From: Opitutales bacterium UBA2995
GTDB lineage: Bacteria > Verrucomicrobiota > Verrucomicrobiia > Opitutales > UBA2995
Direction: 5' to 3'
Length of the DNA: 9,704 nt
NCBI GenBank assembly: GCA_002346535.1
Contig: DDZZ01000058.1
Coordinates: forward strand, 1-9,704
The translations under genes and the position numbers were made by a program. This document shows, piece by piece, positions 1 through 6,144 of this stretch. How positions within the stretch are numbered: position 1 is the first letter of the stretch; each line of letters begins with the position of its first letter. Below the pieces are notes generated by a model that was given only the letters and a program-made list of their open reading frames with translations, was not told the DNA's origin and did no database searches.

Positions 1-75
1 CCATTAAGAGAACAATTTTTTTCGGGGGTGGTTGATGTATATATATCCGAGAGCTGGGCCCCTCGACCCCCGCCC
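1..75 (+). repeat. Dispersed repeat, copy A
   Basis: The first 34 bases match 6110-6144 (copy C) at 31 of 35 aligned columns by hand: a TAAGAGAACAATT motif, a T-run, then a G-rich GGTTG box. Bases 26-45 match 2123-2142 (copy B) at 18 of 20, and both A and B carry ACCCCCGCC about 35-38 bases further on (66-74 and 2166-2174). Copy A joins directly onto Toprim-gene sequence at about 76. All three copies face the same way. The start is cut by the window edge. Nature unknown; it could be an element end or a structured RNA segment. Confidence 0.6.
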
Positions 76-369
76 ATCACCCGGGAACAGTTTTTATCTC
101 TTGATCCAGCAAGGTATCCAATACCGGTAGAACCAGCAGTTCATCACCCAAACTTGAATATTCCCTTCATGCTCCGGGTGCACGAGGCCGTTCAACAACT
201 ACAGAGCAGGAGCGTTGCTGCCATCTTGGTTTTTCTCGGTATGGAAAAGAATAACTCAAACAGGCACTATACTGCGGTCCCTTGGGACCATCCGAGGCAC
301 CCGATTCTGCGGCCCAGGCACTATGGATGTTTAATCGCTTGGCCTCGCACCAGCTCGAGGCGACATTGA
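28..369 (+). pseudogene. Tail fragment of a Toprim-protein gene (copy 1)
   Basis: The reading frame is open from a GTG at 28, but only 76-210 is recognisable. Those 45 codons match residues 163-207 of the minus-strand Toprim protein at 2375-3025, with 28 of 45 identical by hand count. The shared block has the patterns TR.QFLS.D.ARYP and HPNL..PFML..HEAV. Upstream of 76 the frame is repeat sequence, and downstream of about 213 it runs through unrelated DNA into the glycosidase remnant in another frame. The Toprim catalytic part is absent. At DNA level the two copies are clearly diverged, so this is not a recent duplication. It is a remnant without expected function. Confidence 0.7.
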
Positions 370-722
370 ATGGTGAAGAAACTAGTGTTGAGGCGATCGC
401 GGCTGGCGAAGAAGGGAAAATCTCCCTCCTCGTTTGGGACTTTCCCTTTTCCGAAGCGGAAGGAGTCCCACAAAAATACCGCGACGAAAAAGGCCTGAAA
501 TCGATACCTGCGAAATCCATTTCGATTCAACTAAACGGACTACCATCCGGAGACTATCGGTATACACGGTATACAACCGGTGAAAAGGATGGGAATATGT
601 TTGCTCCGGTTGCTGACAGCGGACATACCCGTTCGGATGACCAGTTGACATTGGATTTTGATATTCAGGCCTACCAGGTGGTTCTGGTTGAAATATCTCC
701 CGGCAAAAAAGACCTGCAGTGA
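255..722 (+). pseudogene. GH39-like glycoside hydrolase, C-terminal fragment
   Basis: The frame is open from just after a stop at 252-254 and ends at 720-722. The translated part resembles the C-terminal beta-sandwich of GH39 enzymes (beta-xylosidase/iduronidase type). It shows an ALWMFNRLASHQLEA helix, then a strand ending LLVWDFPF, then an LNGLPSGDYRYTRY strand, and finally a DFDIQAYQVVLVEI strand. The catalytic (beta/alpha)8 barrel, several hundred residues in intact enzymes, is missing because the upstream DNA switches to Toprim-like sequence near 210-260. The stop overlaps the next gene's GTG start (GTGA at 719-722), so the intact gene was probably co-translated with the sugar-acid enzyme. 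The GH39 label comes from recalled family pattern; a related glycosidase family is possible. Confidence 0.6.
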
Positions 723-1876
723 AAATAGAGAACATAGAAACTTTCTTAATTGAACGGCCCATAGAGGAGTCCTTTGGATGGGGAATGGGATGGACGGACC
801 GCCGTCAGGCCCTGATCTCAAAAATCACCACCGATGACGGAATTTTCGGATGGGGTGAGGGGGGTGCGCTTCCCAGCGCTCATATTATCAATGAGTATTT
901 TTCCACCTTCCTGATCGGTCAGGATCCGCGAAACATCAACAAGCAGTGGCACACCATGTTTCATTCACTGCACAACGGTTATGCCACGGGAGGAATCGGT
1001 GGAGACGCGATAAGTAATATCGACATTGCCCTCTGGGATATTGCGGGCAAGGCCTCAGGCAAAAGTATTTCAGAAATGTTGGGGGGCGCTGTGCGTGATA
1101 AGGTGGCTGTCTATGCCACGGGCCTTTACTACCGGAAGGATGAATTTCCAACCAAGCTTATCGATGAGGCTTTGTCTTATGTGGAAGCTGGATACAAAGG
1201 AATGAAGACCAAGGTCGGTGGTCTGAGTGTTCCGGAGGACGTCAAACGTGTGTCCGCCATACGTGAGGCGATCGGGGATGACCTCTACCTGATGATCGAC
1301 GCCAACAAGGCCTACAATGCCTATACCGCGATCGATCTGGGAAACCGTCTGGCTGACCAGAATATCCACTGGTTTGAAGAACCGGTCATGGCCACCGACG
1401 TGGATGCCTACCTGCAGGTAAAAGCCGGTCAGCCTATTCCTGTTGCGGGTGGGGAGGTATTCAGGAATCGATTCGAAAACCGCGACTTGCTGATAAACCG
1501 TGCCCTGGATATTGTTCAACCGGATGTGATGCTGGCCGGTGGAATTACCGAATTTCGAAATACGGCTGCTATGGCCAATGCCATGGGCATCCAGGTGAAT
1601 CCCCATTTGTGGGGTTCTCCTGTCATGATTTCGGCAACACTCAGTCTTGCTTCCACATTTCCACCCTGTCCCTATAGTGTAGAGCCACGTCCTTACGAAC
1701 AGGAACCGGTTGTTGAGTTTGACCAAACACCCAATCCGATCCGAAACGAGCTGGCTTCCTTTATCTTCGAGCAGGAGGGTGGCTTTGTAGACGTGCCCCA
1801 AGGACCGGGTCTGGGTGTCGAAATCGATGAATCCGTTCTCAAAAGTTTTTGTATCCACCATACCACCGTAAAGTAA
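719..1876 (+). CDS. Mandelate racemase/muconate lactonizing enzyme family protein, probable aldarolactone cycloisomerase or sugar-acid dehydratase
   Basis: A complete 385-residue enolase-superfamily enzyme, the usual length. The N-terminal capping domain runs to about residue 125 and the catalytic barrel follows. Visible active-site elements are KTK at 163-165, metal ligands D194 (in LMIDANKAYN), E220 (in HWFEEP) and E246 (in PVAGGE), and the Asp-His dyad D269 (in VQPDV) and H296 (in NPHLWGS). This is the mandelate racemase subgroup arrangement. The overall pattern, including AGQPIPVAGGE and the C-terminal GPGLG.EI, resembles D-galactarolactone cycloisomerase as I recall it, but substrate cannot be fixed by eye. 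The GTG start overlaps the stop of the upstream glycosidase remnant, and an aldolase-family remnant follows 21 bases after the stop, supporting a sugar-acid catabolic operon. Cytoplasmic, Mg-dependent. It may lack its original promoter, since upstream DNA is rearranged. Confidence 0.9.
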   Translation: MKIENIETFLIERPIEESFGWGMGWTDRRQALISKITTDDGIFGWGEGGALPSAHIINEYFSTFLIGQDPRNINKQWHTMFHSLHNGYATGGIGGDAISNIDIALWDIAGKASGKSISEMLGGAVRDKVAVYATGLYYRKDEFPTKLIDEALSYVEAGYKGMKTKVGGLSVPEDVKRVSAIREAIGDDLYLMIDANKAYNAYTAIDLGNRLADQNIHWFEEPVMATDVDAYLQVKAGQPIPVAGGEVFRNRFENRDLLINRALDIVQPDVMLAGGITEFRNTAAMANAMGIQVNPHLWGSPVMISATLSLASTFPPCPYSVEPRPYEQEPVVEFDQTPNPIRNELASFIFEQEGGFVDVPQGPGLGVEIDESVLKSFCIHHTTVK

Positions 1877-1897
1877 GCCTTCCATAGAGTTCCCAAA

Positions 1898-2137
1898 ATG
1901 AAATTTCCAGATCTCAGAAAACACCGTGGCGGTTATTCGATACCGATGACTCCGTTTACGGAGGATGATAAAATCGATCAGGACATCCTGGCGAAAGAAA
2001 TAGAGTTTTGCATCGATAGTGGTACCGACGGATTTTGCTCGCCGGCCATGGTAAGTGAATTTGAGCACCTGACAGAGGAGGAACGTAAAGTCATGATTCG
2101 CGTGCCTCTGGAAGTGAATGCAGGGCGGTTGATGTAA
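1898..2137 (+). pseudogene. DHDPS/KDG-aldolase family protein, N-terminal fragment
   Basis: Residues 1 to about 76 match the start of the dihydrodipicolinate synthase/N-acetylneuraminate lyase barrel family. The visible pattern is GGYSIPMTPFTED, then iDqDiLakeIEFCIDSGTDG, then SEFEHLTEEERK. Members are about 300 residues, so roughly three quarters is missing, including the Schiff-base lysine. Sequence after NAGR (about 2124) is repeat copy B, whose TAA ends the frame. The gene starts 21 bases after the sugar-acid enzyme. In aldarate and uronate catabolism such enzymes act as 2-keto-3-deoxy acid aldolases or 5-dehydro-4-deoxyglucarate dehydratases, which fits the neighbour, but the exact reaction is not readable from the fragment. 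Not expected to be active. Confidence 0.85.
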
Positions 2138-2197
2138 ATATATGGAGCGGCTCGGCGCAGGTGTAACCCCCGCCCCAGTGTTGTATATTCAGCCGCT
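2121..2197 (+). repeat. Dispersed repeat, copy B, with stem-loop
   Basis: Bases 2123-2142 match copy A (26-45) at 18 of 20, and ACCCCCGCC recurs at 2166-2174. The copy abuts the truncated aldolase-family gene. A 7-bp inverted repeat, AGCGGCT (2146-2152) with AGCCGCT (2191-2197), encloses it, and GGCG/CGCC can pair inside the loop, so a folded RNA or DNA hairpin is possible. There is no T-run after it, so it is not a typical intrinsic terminator. Confidence 0.5.
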
Positions 2198-2248
2198 GGA
2201 GGGAGAGTAGGGGAAACAGTGGCTTTCACCCATTTCTTAAAACGTTAA

Positions 2249-2269
2249 AGTGAATTTAGAGTGAATTTA
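2249..2269 (+). repeat. Two tandem copies of an 11-base unit
   Basis: AGTGAATTTA occurs at 2249-2258 and 2260-2269, separated by one G, which gives an 11-base period. Two copies could be a binding site pair, but with only two units chance or slippage is equally possible. Confidence 0.5.
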
Positions 2270-2271
2270 CC

Positions 2272-2306
2272 CTAAAAACCAAAAACGACTTTTCATCTGA
2301 GTCGTT
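2272..2306 (-). terminator. Probable intrinsic terminator of the Toprim gene
   Basis: Read on the minus strand, AACGACT pairs with AGTCGTT across a 9-base loop (2306-2300 with 2290-2284). It is followed at once by a T-rich run, TTTGGTTTTT. It lies about 70 bases past the Toprim stop in the correct direction. The stem has only three G-C pairs, so strength is uncertain. Confidence 0.5.
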
Positions 2307-2334
2307 AATAATTACTTAAGTTGTTGATTATAAG

Positions 2335-2358
2335 TGGCACACCCCGAGGGAGTCGAAA
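2335..2358 (-). other. tRNA 3'-end-like segment, possible attachment-site remnant
   Basis: On the minus strand from 2358 to 2335 the bases fit a tRNA 3' end with exact spacing: T-loop TTCGACT, T-stem 3' half CCCTC, seven acceptor bases GGGGTGT, discriminator G, then CCA. The base before the loop is T instead of G and the T-stem 5' half does not pair, so no whole tRNA exists here. Such duplicated 3' ends are what integrative elements leave at tRNA genes. In that reading, the element lay on the Toprim side (higher coordinates). A discriminator G would suit tRNA-Ser among others. No second copy and no integrase are visible in the window. Confidence 0.4.
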
Positions 2359-2374
2359 TCGTAGCCTCATTTTA

Positions 2375-3025
2375 TTACTCAAATGAAAAATATCCATAAC
2401 TAGTTCTACTCTTTAATTGCCGGACAGCTTCGTGAATCTGGAGCATAAAGGGAACATCCAGGTTCGGGTGGTAGATCTCTTGCTTAGGTGGCAACGGATA
2501 CCTTGCTGTATCGATAGATAAAAACTGTTTTCGGGTTAAAGGTTTAAACTCCTGGAGAATTTCTTTTGCCTGAGCCGGATTTCGTGTGTTTAGGACATCT
2601 GCCCAATCTTTTCCGACAGTATCCGGGATAAAAATCTTGGTCGATTCTGGAAGTTCCGTTACCCAGTTCTGCGCACCAATAATACCTGGTTCATCAGCCT
2701 GAGCAAAAACAACAACATCTTTGTCTCTTAGTAATTTAAAATGTTTAGGCTCTAGTAACGCAGTCGTAGCAAAAACACCCGAGTTATACATGTCGGAGCC
2801 TGCTATTGCCAGGTAGTCTTTTTCACCTTCAGCTACAAATACTCTTCCTCTGCGTAAATAAGAGAGGCCGCAAAGACCATTTTTCCAGCCAGACAAACTC
2901 AGTGATTTTGTTTGTCGAGAAAAAGGCTTATCCAGTCCACGCACTCTGCCAATCCGGGCAGGTTTATCAATCAACTCCCATGTCATCTTTTTCTCCCTTT
3001 GTTGGTGTCGACTGGTACTTGGCAC
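2375..3025 (-). CDS. Toprim-domain protein (primase-like), probably incomplete
   Basis: A 216-residue frame with a Toprim-like core. The segment VFVAEGEKDYLA (about 62-73) holds the conserved glutamate E66 in EGEKD. A GVFATTALL turn follows, then VVVFAQADEPG (104-114) at the usual DxD position. There the first Asp of the expected DADEPG is Gln109, so one metal ligand seems lost. A C-terminal block (163-207) is shared with the fragment at 76-210. Toprim proteins of this sort serve as primases or primase-helicases in plasmids and integrative elements; here no zinc-binding N-terminus or helicase is visible in frame. The GTG start at 3025 lies just after an in-frame stop; ATG at residue 14 is an alternative. 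Both copies diverge right after the SR at the block end, so this one may also be truncated. The tRNA-like segment lies about 17 bases downstream. Confidence 0.65.
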   Translation of the reverse strand: MPSTSRHQQREKKMTWELIDKPARIGRVRGLDKPFSRQTKSLSLSGWKNGLCGLSYLRRGRVFVAEGEKDYLAIAGSDMYNSGVFATTALLEPKHFKLLRDKDVVVFAQADEPGIIGAQNWVTELPESTKIFIPDTVGKDWADVLNTRNPAQAKEILQEFKPLTRKQFLSIDTARYPLPPKQEIYHPNLDVPFMLQIHEAVRQLKSRTSYGYFSFE

Positions 3026-3176
3026 TCAGGTCGTGCATCGAGCACCGGGTTTCCAACTTCAACCGATCCCTATCAATCTTCGAAAAGTTCCGACTGAGTT
3101 CCGGGATTTCATATCTATTTTTCACAGACTGTTTCTTGCCCTTGACCCATTCAATGTCCTTCCGGACAGTTATAAA
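2967..3176 (-). pseudogene. Possible displaced upstream part of the Toprim gene or other remnant
   Basis: On the minus strand another frame, open upstream into the transporter gene, reads through 3176-2967 with a charged, protein-like composition (for example NRYEIPELSRNFSKIDRD and KLETRCSMHD). It overlaps the start of the Toprim frame. Near an A5 run at about 2990-2996 the two frames could be joined by a single-base indel. I do not recognise the peptide. It may be the original upstream part of the Toprim protein after a homopolymer frameshift, a piece of another gene, or chance. Where it meets the transporter start (about 3177) is a likely junction. Confidence 0.25.
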
Positions 3177-4628
3177 ATGGCAAAACGAGAGAACCCGTTG
3201 GTAGGAGGCCGTATACCCTTCAGGTGGAAATTCTTAAACGGACTTGGGCAAGCGGGCATGGCAATCACAGGCTGGGGTTTCGGCACCTTCGCCATGCTCT
3301 ACTACAATCAGGTATTGGGACTATCGGGAAAACTATCAGGCCTTGCGGTACTCATTGTTCTTTTATGCGACGCTATCTCTGATCCTATCGTTGGCTCCTT
3401 TTCGGATGGATTTAAGTCACGATGGGGGCGGCGCCACCCGCTCATGCTTCTGTCCATACCCTTTGTGGGACTTTCGTTCTTCGGACTTTTCTGGCCGCCG
3501 GCTGGGCTGGAAGGCTACTCGCTCTTTGCGTGGTTTACCGGCATCGCTATCTTCATGCGGACCAGCTTCTCATTTTTTCATGTTCCCTATATGTCTCTCA
3601 GCGCGGAATTGAGTCAGGATTATAGAGAAAAGACAAAAATTGCTGTCTACCGATATGCCACCGGGCAGATCGCGGCACTAGTTCTCATCGTAGTCGCCTG
3701 GAATTTTATATTTATCGGCACCGAAGATAATCCATCGCCTCAGCTGAACCGAGAACCCTATTTTTGGTACGCCTTGGTATCGGTCGTATTAATGTCGGTG
3801 ATGATGCTTATTTCCACGATCGGTACCATGGGAGCCATTCCGTATCTGAGTGGAACCACACAGACGCCACGACGCTTCAGCCTAAAACGGGTCTTTTCAG
3901 ATTTAATCAAATCCTTGCGAAGCCCTCCTTTCCGGGCCCTGTTATTCAGTTTTCTGATTGCCGGAGTTTATTTCGGTGCGCAGGGCGCAATGACTCTGTA
4001 TTTGTACACCTTCTTCTGGCAAATGGATACATCGGGAATCGAAGCCGGTCAACGGTGGTTCCTAATAGGTGGTCTCATGGGTGTTTTCTGTACGCCCTTG
4101 TTTGTTCGCATGATCGATAAGAAAGGAACCTTTATCTTTTGCCTAGTCACACTGGTCTTCTCCTATATCATACCCGTTGTCCTCACCCTTGCCGGCGTCA
4201 TATCGAGCAGCTCAGTGCTTTTTCTACCCTTACTCCTAACGCTAACAACGATTGGCGCATTTGCCGGAGGAGTAAAAAATACCATCACAGCTTCGATGAT
4301 GGCTGACATTGCCGATGATCACGAACTACGGGAAGGTGTTCGGCAAGAGGGCATCTATTTTGGCGCTTTGAGTTTGGCAGAAAAGTGCGTCAGTGCAACG
4401 GGAGGATGGCTCGTCGGCTTTGTCCTATGGTTCATTAATTTTAATCCCAATTCGACACCCGGCGAGGTTCCGGAAAGCGTCCTGTTCAACCTGGGGGTAG
4501 TCTATTGCGCACTTGTCTTTCTAATGTTCATTTCGATCTCCGTGGTGATCCCTTACAAATTAGACCGGAAACGACACACAGAGATTCTTAAGAAACTTGA
4601 GGAGCGAAGGAAAAAAGCGGATGCTTGA
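3177..4628 (+). CDS. GPH-family (MelB-like) sugar:cation symporter, MFS
   Basis: A complete 483-residue membrane protein counting from ATG at 3177; the frame is open to 3033, but that extension is not family-like. The glycoside-pentoside-hexuronide signature is clear: D65 and D69 in CDAISDPIVGSFSD, followed by SRWGRRHPLM in the loop between helices 2 and 3. About twelve hydrophobic segments follow, with a second-half loop motif RMIDKKGT and a basic cytoplasmic tail rich in K, E and R. It probably imports an oligosaccharide or uronide with Na+ or H+ across the inner membrane, which fits the glycosidase and sugar-acid genes nearby. No strong Shine-Dalgarno is seen and the upstream 150 bases look foreign to it, so the native promoter may be gone. 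GGGTT/AACCC just after the stop could form a weak hairpin without a T-run. Confidence 0.9.
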   Translation: MAKRENPLVGGRIPFRWKFLNGLGQAGMAITGWGFGTFAMLYYNQVLGLSGKLSGLAVLIVLLCDAISDPIVGSFSDGFKSRWGRRHPLMLLSIPFVGLSFFGLFWPPAGLEGYSLFAWFTGIAIFMRTSFSFFHVPYMSLSAELSQDYREKTKIAVYRYATGQIAALVLIVVAWNFIFIGTEDNPSPQLNREPYFWYALVSVVLMSVMMLISTIGTMGAIPYLSGTTQTPRRFSLKRVFSDLIKSLRSPPFRALLFSFLIAGVYFGAQGAMTLYLYTFFWQMDTSGIEAGQRWFLIGGLMGVFCTPLFVRMIDKKGTFIFCLVTLVFSYIIPVVLTLAGVISSSSVLFLPLLLTLTTIGAFAGGVKNTITASMMADIADDHELREGVRQEGIYFGALSLAEKCVSATGGWLVGFVLWFINFNPNSTPGEVPESVLFNLGVVYCALVFLMFISISVVIPYKLDRKRHTEILKKLEERRKKADA

Positions 4629-4688
4629 AGCTGGGTTCTAGATACGCAAAACCCAATGAACCCGATGCCCTTAAAAATGCTGGTTTCC

Positions 4689-4829
4689 TTACTTGTCAGA
4701 CCTTTCAATGGCTTCGAAATCTTGGATATCAAAGTACTGGCGCAACTTTGGAAGCTGATGCAGATCGTCAATTAGAATAGTCGGAGGCAACCATGGGGTC
4801 ACAGGGCAACCGGTACGGACCTGTCCTCC
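4689..4829 (-). pseudogene. Unidentified C-terminal gene fragment
   Basis: The minus-strand frame is open for 47 codons after a stop at 4832-4830 and has no ATG. The peptide looks conserved and genuine: VRTGCPVTPWLPP, then ILIDDLHQLPKLRQYF, then DIQDFEAIERSDK and a stop. I do not recognise the family. It is probably the end of a larger protein whose beginning was replaced by the signal-peptide start at 4873. The two frames overlap at 4799-4829, so the join lies about there and is out of frame. Confidence 0.45.
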
Positions 4830-4873
4830 CTAAATGGTAAGAGAACACATGCAATTAGGCACCAAAGCTTCAT
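4799..4873 (-). pseudogene. Signal-peptide start of a truncated exported protein
   Basis: ATG at 4873 opens a 24-residue frame, MKLWCLIACVLLPF followed by a short charged tail and a stop. It has the shape of a secretion signal. It begins five bases after the stop of the sulfatase/GH32 chimera, operon-like spacing, so it was probably the next gene behind a GH32 enzyme. The mature part is missing, replaced out of frame by the fragment ending at 4689. Confidence 0.4.
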
Positions 4874-4878
4874 AACTT

Positions 4879-5604
4879 TTACCACGGATTGGTGGCGTCC
4901 ATTTCCCACTTTATCAGATCGCGAGCTGTCAACCTACCGTCTTCGGAAAACAAACGAACCTGTGTGCTGTCATTTCGTGTTGGATAGACTCTCTGAACCA
5001 GGCAAATTTTGGAGTTCACAAAAATCTCGAGAATGGATCGATCCAGAAAAATATCTAAGTTCAAGGTTTGATTGGCGGGTAGTGTGTAGGGAATCGTTTG
5101 CTTTAGGGTACCGCGCTTCAATCGAGGATGGTGGCGCCCGACGTCGTAATCAATTTCCTTCAGGCTTGCCTTTTCAAAATCGATTGTGAACTCCTGCTTC
5201 TGTCTGTCGTAGGTGATCACAGTCTCTTCTTCCTGGTCTGGAGAGCAAAACAGCTTTAAACCAAATCGTGAAGCATCTTGCGGTTCGAGAGTATATTGAT
5301 TTAAAAAGAACGCTCCTTCTCTTCCAATTCGGTCGAGGTGGGGCGTTCGTGCATCCTTACCGCCGTACACCCCGGTAGCCCATGCGGCATGATCATCGGT
5401 ATAAATAAAAATAATATGCGGTAACTTCTTTGCGGCGTTGACCAGTCCAAAGGAAGTGAAGTACATGCAAGCGACCGCTAAAACCACCTTCACGACCAGC
5501 GAGTACCGGCGGACAAAGGATACCCGGCCCAAAGTACCCGTGAGTAGTGGCGCCCTCAAAGAATAGGGGTGTTTACTGCTGCTGGATGGAGTAGAGGTCT
5601 GCAT
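4879..5604 (-). CDS. Chimeric ORF: sulfatase N-terminus fused to GH32 C-terminal domain
   Basis: One open frame of 241 residues from two genes. Residues about 60-103 are the start of a type I (formylglycine) sulfatase: PHIIFIYTDDHAAW with the metal-binding Asp pair, then DARTPHLDRIGREGAFF. It stops before the C/S-x-P-S-R site that is converted to formylglycine. Residues about 105-241 are the GH32 C-terminal beta-sandwich: SRFGLKLFCSPDQEEETV, then LDIFLDRSILEIFVNS, then VQRVYPTRNDS and IKWEMDATNPW at the end. The GH32 catalytic propeller is absent, so neither activity is expected. A hydrophobic segment at about 36-57 probably belongs to the export signal; the true start may be later than 5604. 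The join is near 5290-5296 and keeps frame. Confidence 0.85.
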   Translation of the reverse strand: MQTSTPSSSSKHPYSLRAPLLTGTLGRVSFVRRYSLVVKVVLAVACMYFTSFGLVNAAKKLPHIIFIYTDDHAAWATGVYGGKDARTPHLDRIGREGAFFLNQYTLEPQDASRFGLKLFCSPDQEEETVITYDRQKQEFTIDFEKASLKEIDYDVGRHHPRLKRGTLKQTIPYTLPANQTLNLDIFLDRSILEIFVNSKICLVQRVYPTRNDSTQVRLFSEDGRLTARDLIKWEMDATNPW

Positions 5605-5619
5605 CGTAAAAAAATATCT

Positions 5620-5691
5620 TTAGCCAAGATAGCCAGAGGATGAGGCGAATACCAAAACAAGGATGGTAAATAAAACTAGTGGTCCCTTCAT
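5620..5691 (-). CDS. Possible 23-residue hydrophobic peptide
   Basis: ATG at 5691 starts MKGPLVLFTILVLVFASS and a stop follows at 5620-5622. It has signal-peptide or membrane-segment character and sits 15 bases before the chimera's start on the same strand. It may be the beginning of a lost exported protein or a displaced sulfatase leader. There is no Shine-Dalgarno and no homology I can name; a chance ORF is possible. Confidence 0.25.
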   Translation of the reverse strand: MKGPLVLFTILVLVFASSSGYLG

Positions 5692-5711
5692 GGCTTAATA
5701 CATAGCACCCA

Positions 5712-5730
5712 TCCTTCAGCTTGTGAAGGA
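5712..5730. repeat. Perfect 7-bp stem-loop
   Basis: TCCTTCA and TGAAGGA are separated by the 5-base loop GCTTG. It lies 41 bases past the stop of the small secreted-protein gene (minus strand), where a terminator would be expected. Neither strand has a T-run behind it, so it may be an RNA-stabilising hairpin instead. Confidence 0.4.
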
Positions 5731-5770
5731 ATAATGGGAGAGGGGGGAAGCTCGCTAGGGCAGTGGATGG

Positions 5771-6085
5771 TTATTTCTTCTTTTTGCTCTTAGACTCTTC
5801 TTCTAATTTATGAAGGTCTTGGAAAGTCCAAATTTGGTCTTTATCTTTACCCTCACCAGATATGGCTAGTGTATACACTTTTTTGTTTTCCGAATCAAAG
5901 AATACATAGGTGTGCAAGTTTAACCCTCCTTCAGCAGCAGCAGAATTAGACACAATGGTAATACCTTCAACTGTTGTTTTTTTGGAAGACTTTGTGAGAT
6001 TTCCGACTATATCGCTGACTGGGTTACCAAATTGCGAAAAACTAGTAGATGTTGATATTAATAAGAATATGAGTATTTGTTTCAT
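5771..6085 (-). CDS. Small secreted protein of unknown function
   Basis: 104 residues. The N-terminus MKQILIFLLISTSTSFS is a convincing signal peptide with cleavage likely soon after residue 17. The mature part has alternating beta-like stretches (TTVEGITIVS, LHTYVFFDSENKKVYTLAI) and ends in a lysine-rich tail, SKSKKKK. No family is recognised. GAGAG a few bases before the ATG could serve as a ribosome-binding site. The start lies about 25 bases from repeat copy C, so its upstream control region is partly repeat sequence. It appears intact, unlike its neighbours, and is probably periplasmic. Confidence 0.7.
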   Translation of the reverse strand: MKQILIFLLISTSTSFSQFGNPVSDIVGNLTKSSKKTTVEGITIVSNSAAAEGGLNLHTYVFFDSENKKVYTLAISGEGKDKDQIWTFQDLHKLEEESKSKKKK

Positions 6086-6109
6086 ACTCTCATCTTAGCC
6101 TGCAATGAC

Positions 6110-6144
6110 CCACTAAGAGAACAATTTTTTTTCTGGGGCGGTTG
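6110..6144 (+). repeat. Dispersed repeat, copy C
   Basis: It matches copy A (1-34) at 31 of 35 columns by hand: CCACTAAGAGAACAA, eight T, then CTGGGGCGGTTG. The match ends at 6144, exactly where permease coding sequence begins. The ACCCCCGCC part seen in copies A and B is absent, so this copy looks cut at the join. Confidence 0.65.

Larger units (their letters stand above)
2198..2374. other. Gene-free stretch beside the Toprim gene
   Basis: No convincing gene is seen. The stretch holds a short tandem repeat (2249-2269), a terminator-like hairpin (2272-2306) and a tRNA 3'-end-like segment (2335-2358), each listed separately. Base composition becomes AT-rich from about 2230 to 2335 compared with the flanking coding DNA. 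Confidence 0.5.

Noticed and set aside
1070..2068. Long 332-codon minus-strand frame
   Set aside because: It lies opposite the well-supported enolase-superfamily gene and shows no family pattern; it is a shadow.
3033..3176. 48-residue N-terminal extension of the GPH transporter
   Set aside because: It is not family-like, and ATG at 3177 gives the expected start a few residues before the first helix.
3141..3176. TTGACC and TATAAA before the GPH transporter as a promoter
   Set aside because: The spacing is about 23 bases and the -10-like box abuts the start codon, so it does not fit a normal promoter.
4838..4847. TAAGAGAACA, identical to the core of repeat copies A and C
   Set aside because: Only 10 bases match, and here they are the reverse complement of a signal-peptide coding stretch; the T-run and G-rich box are missing.
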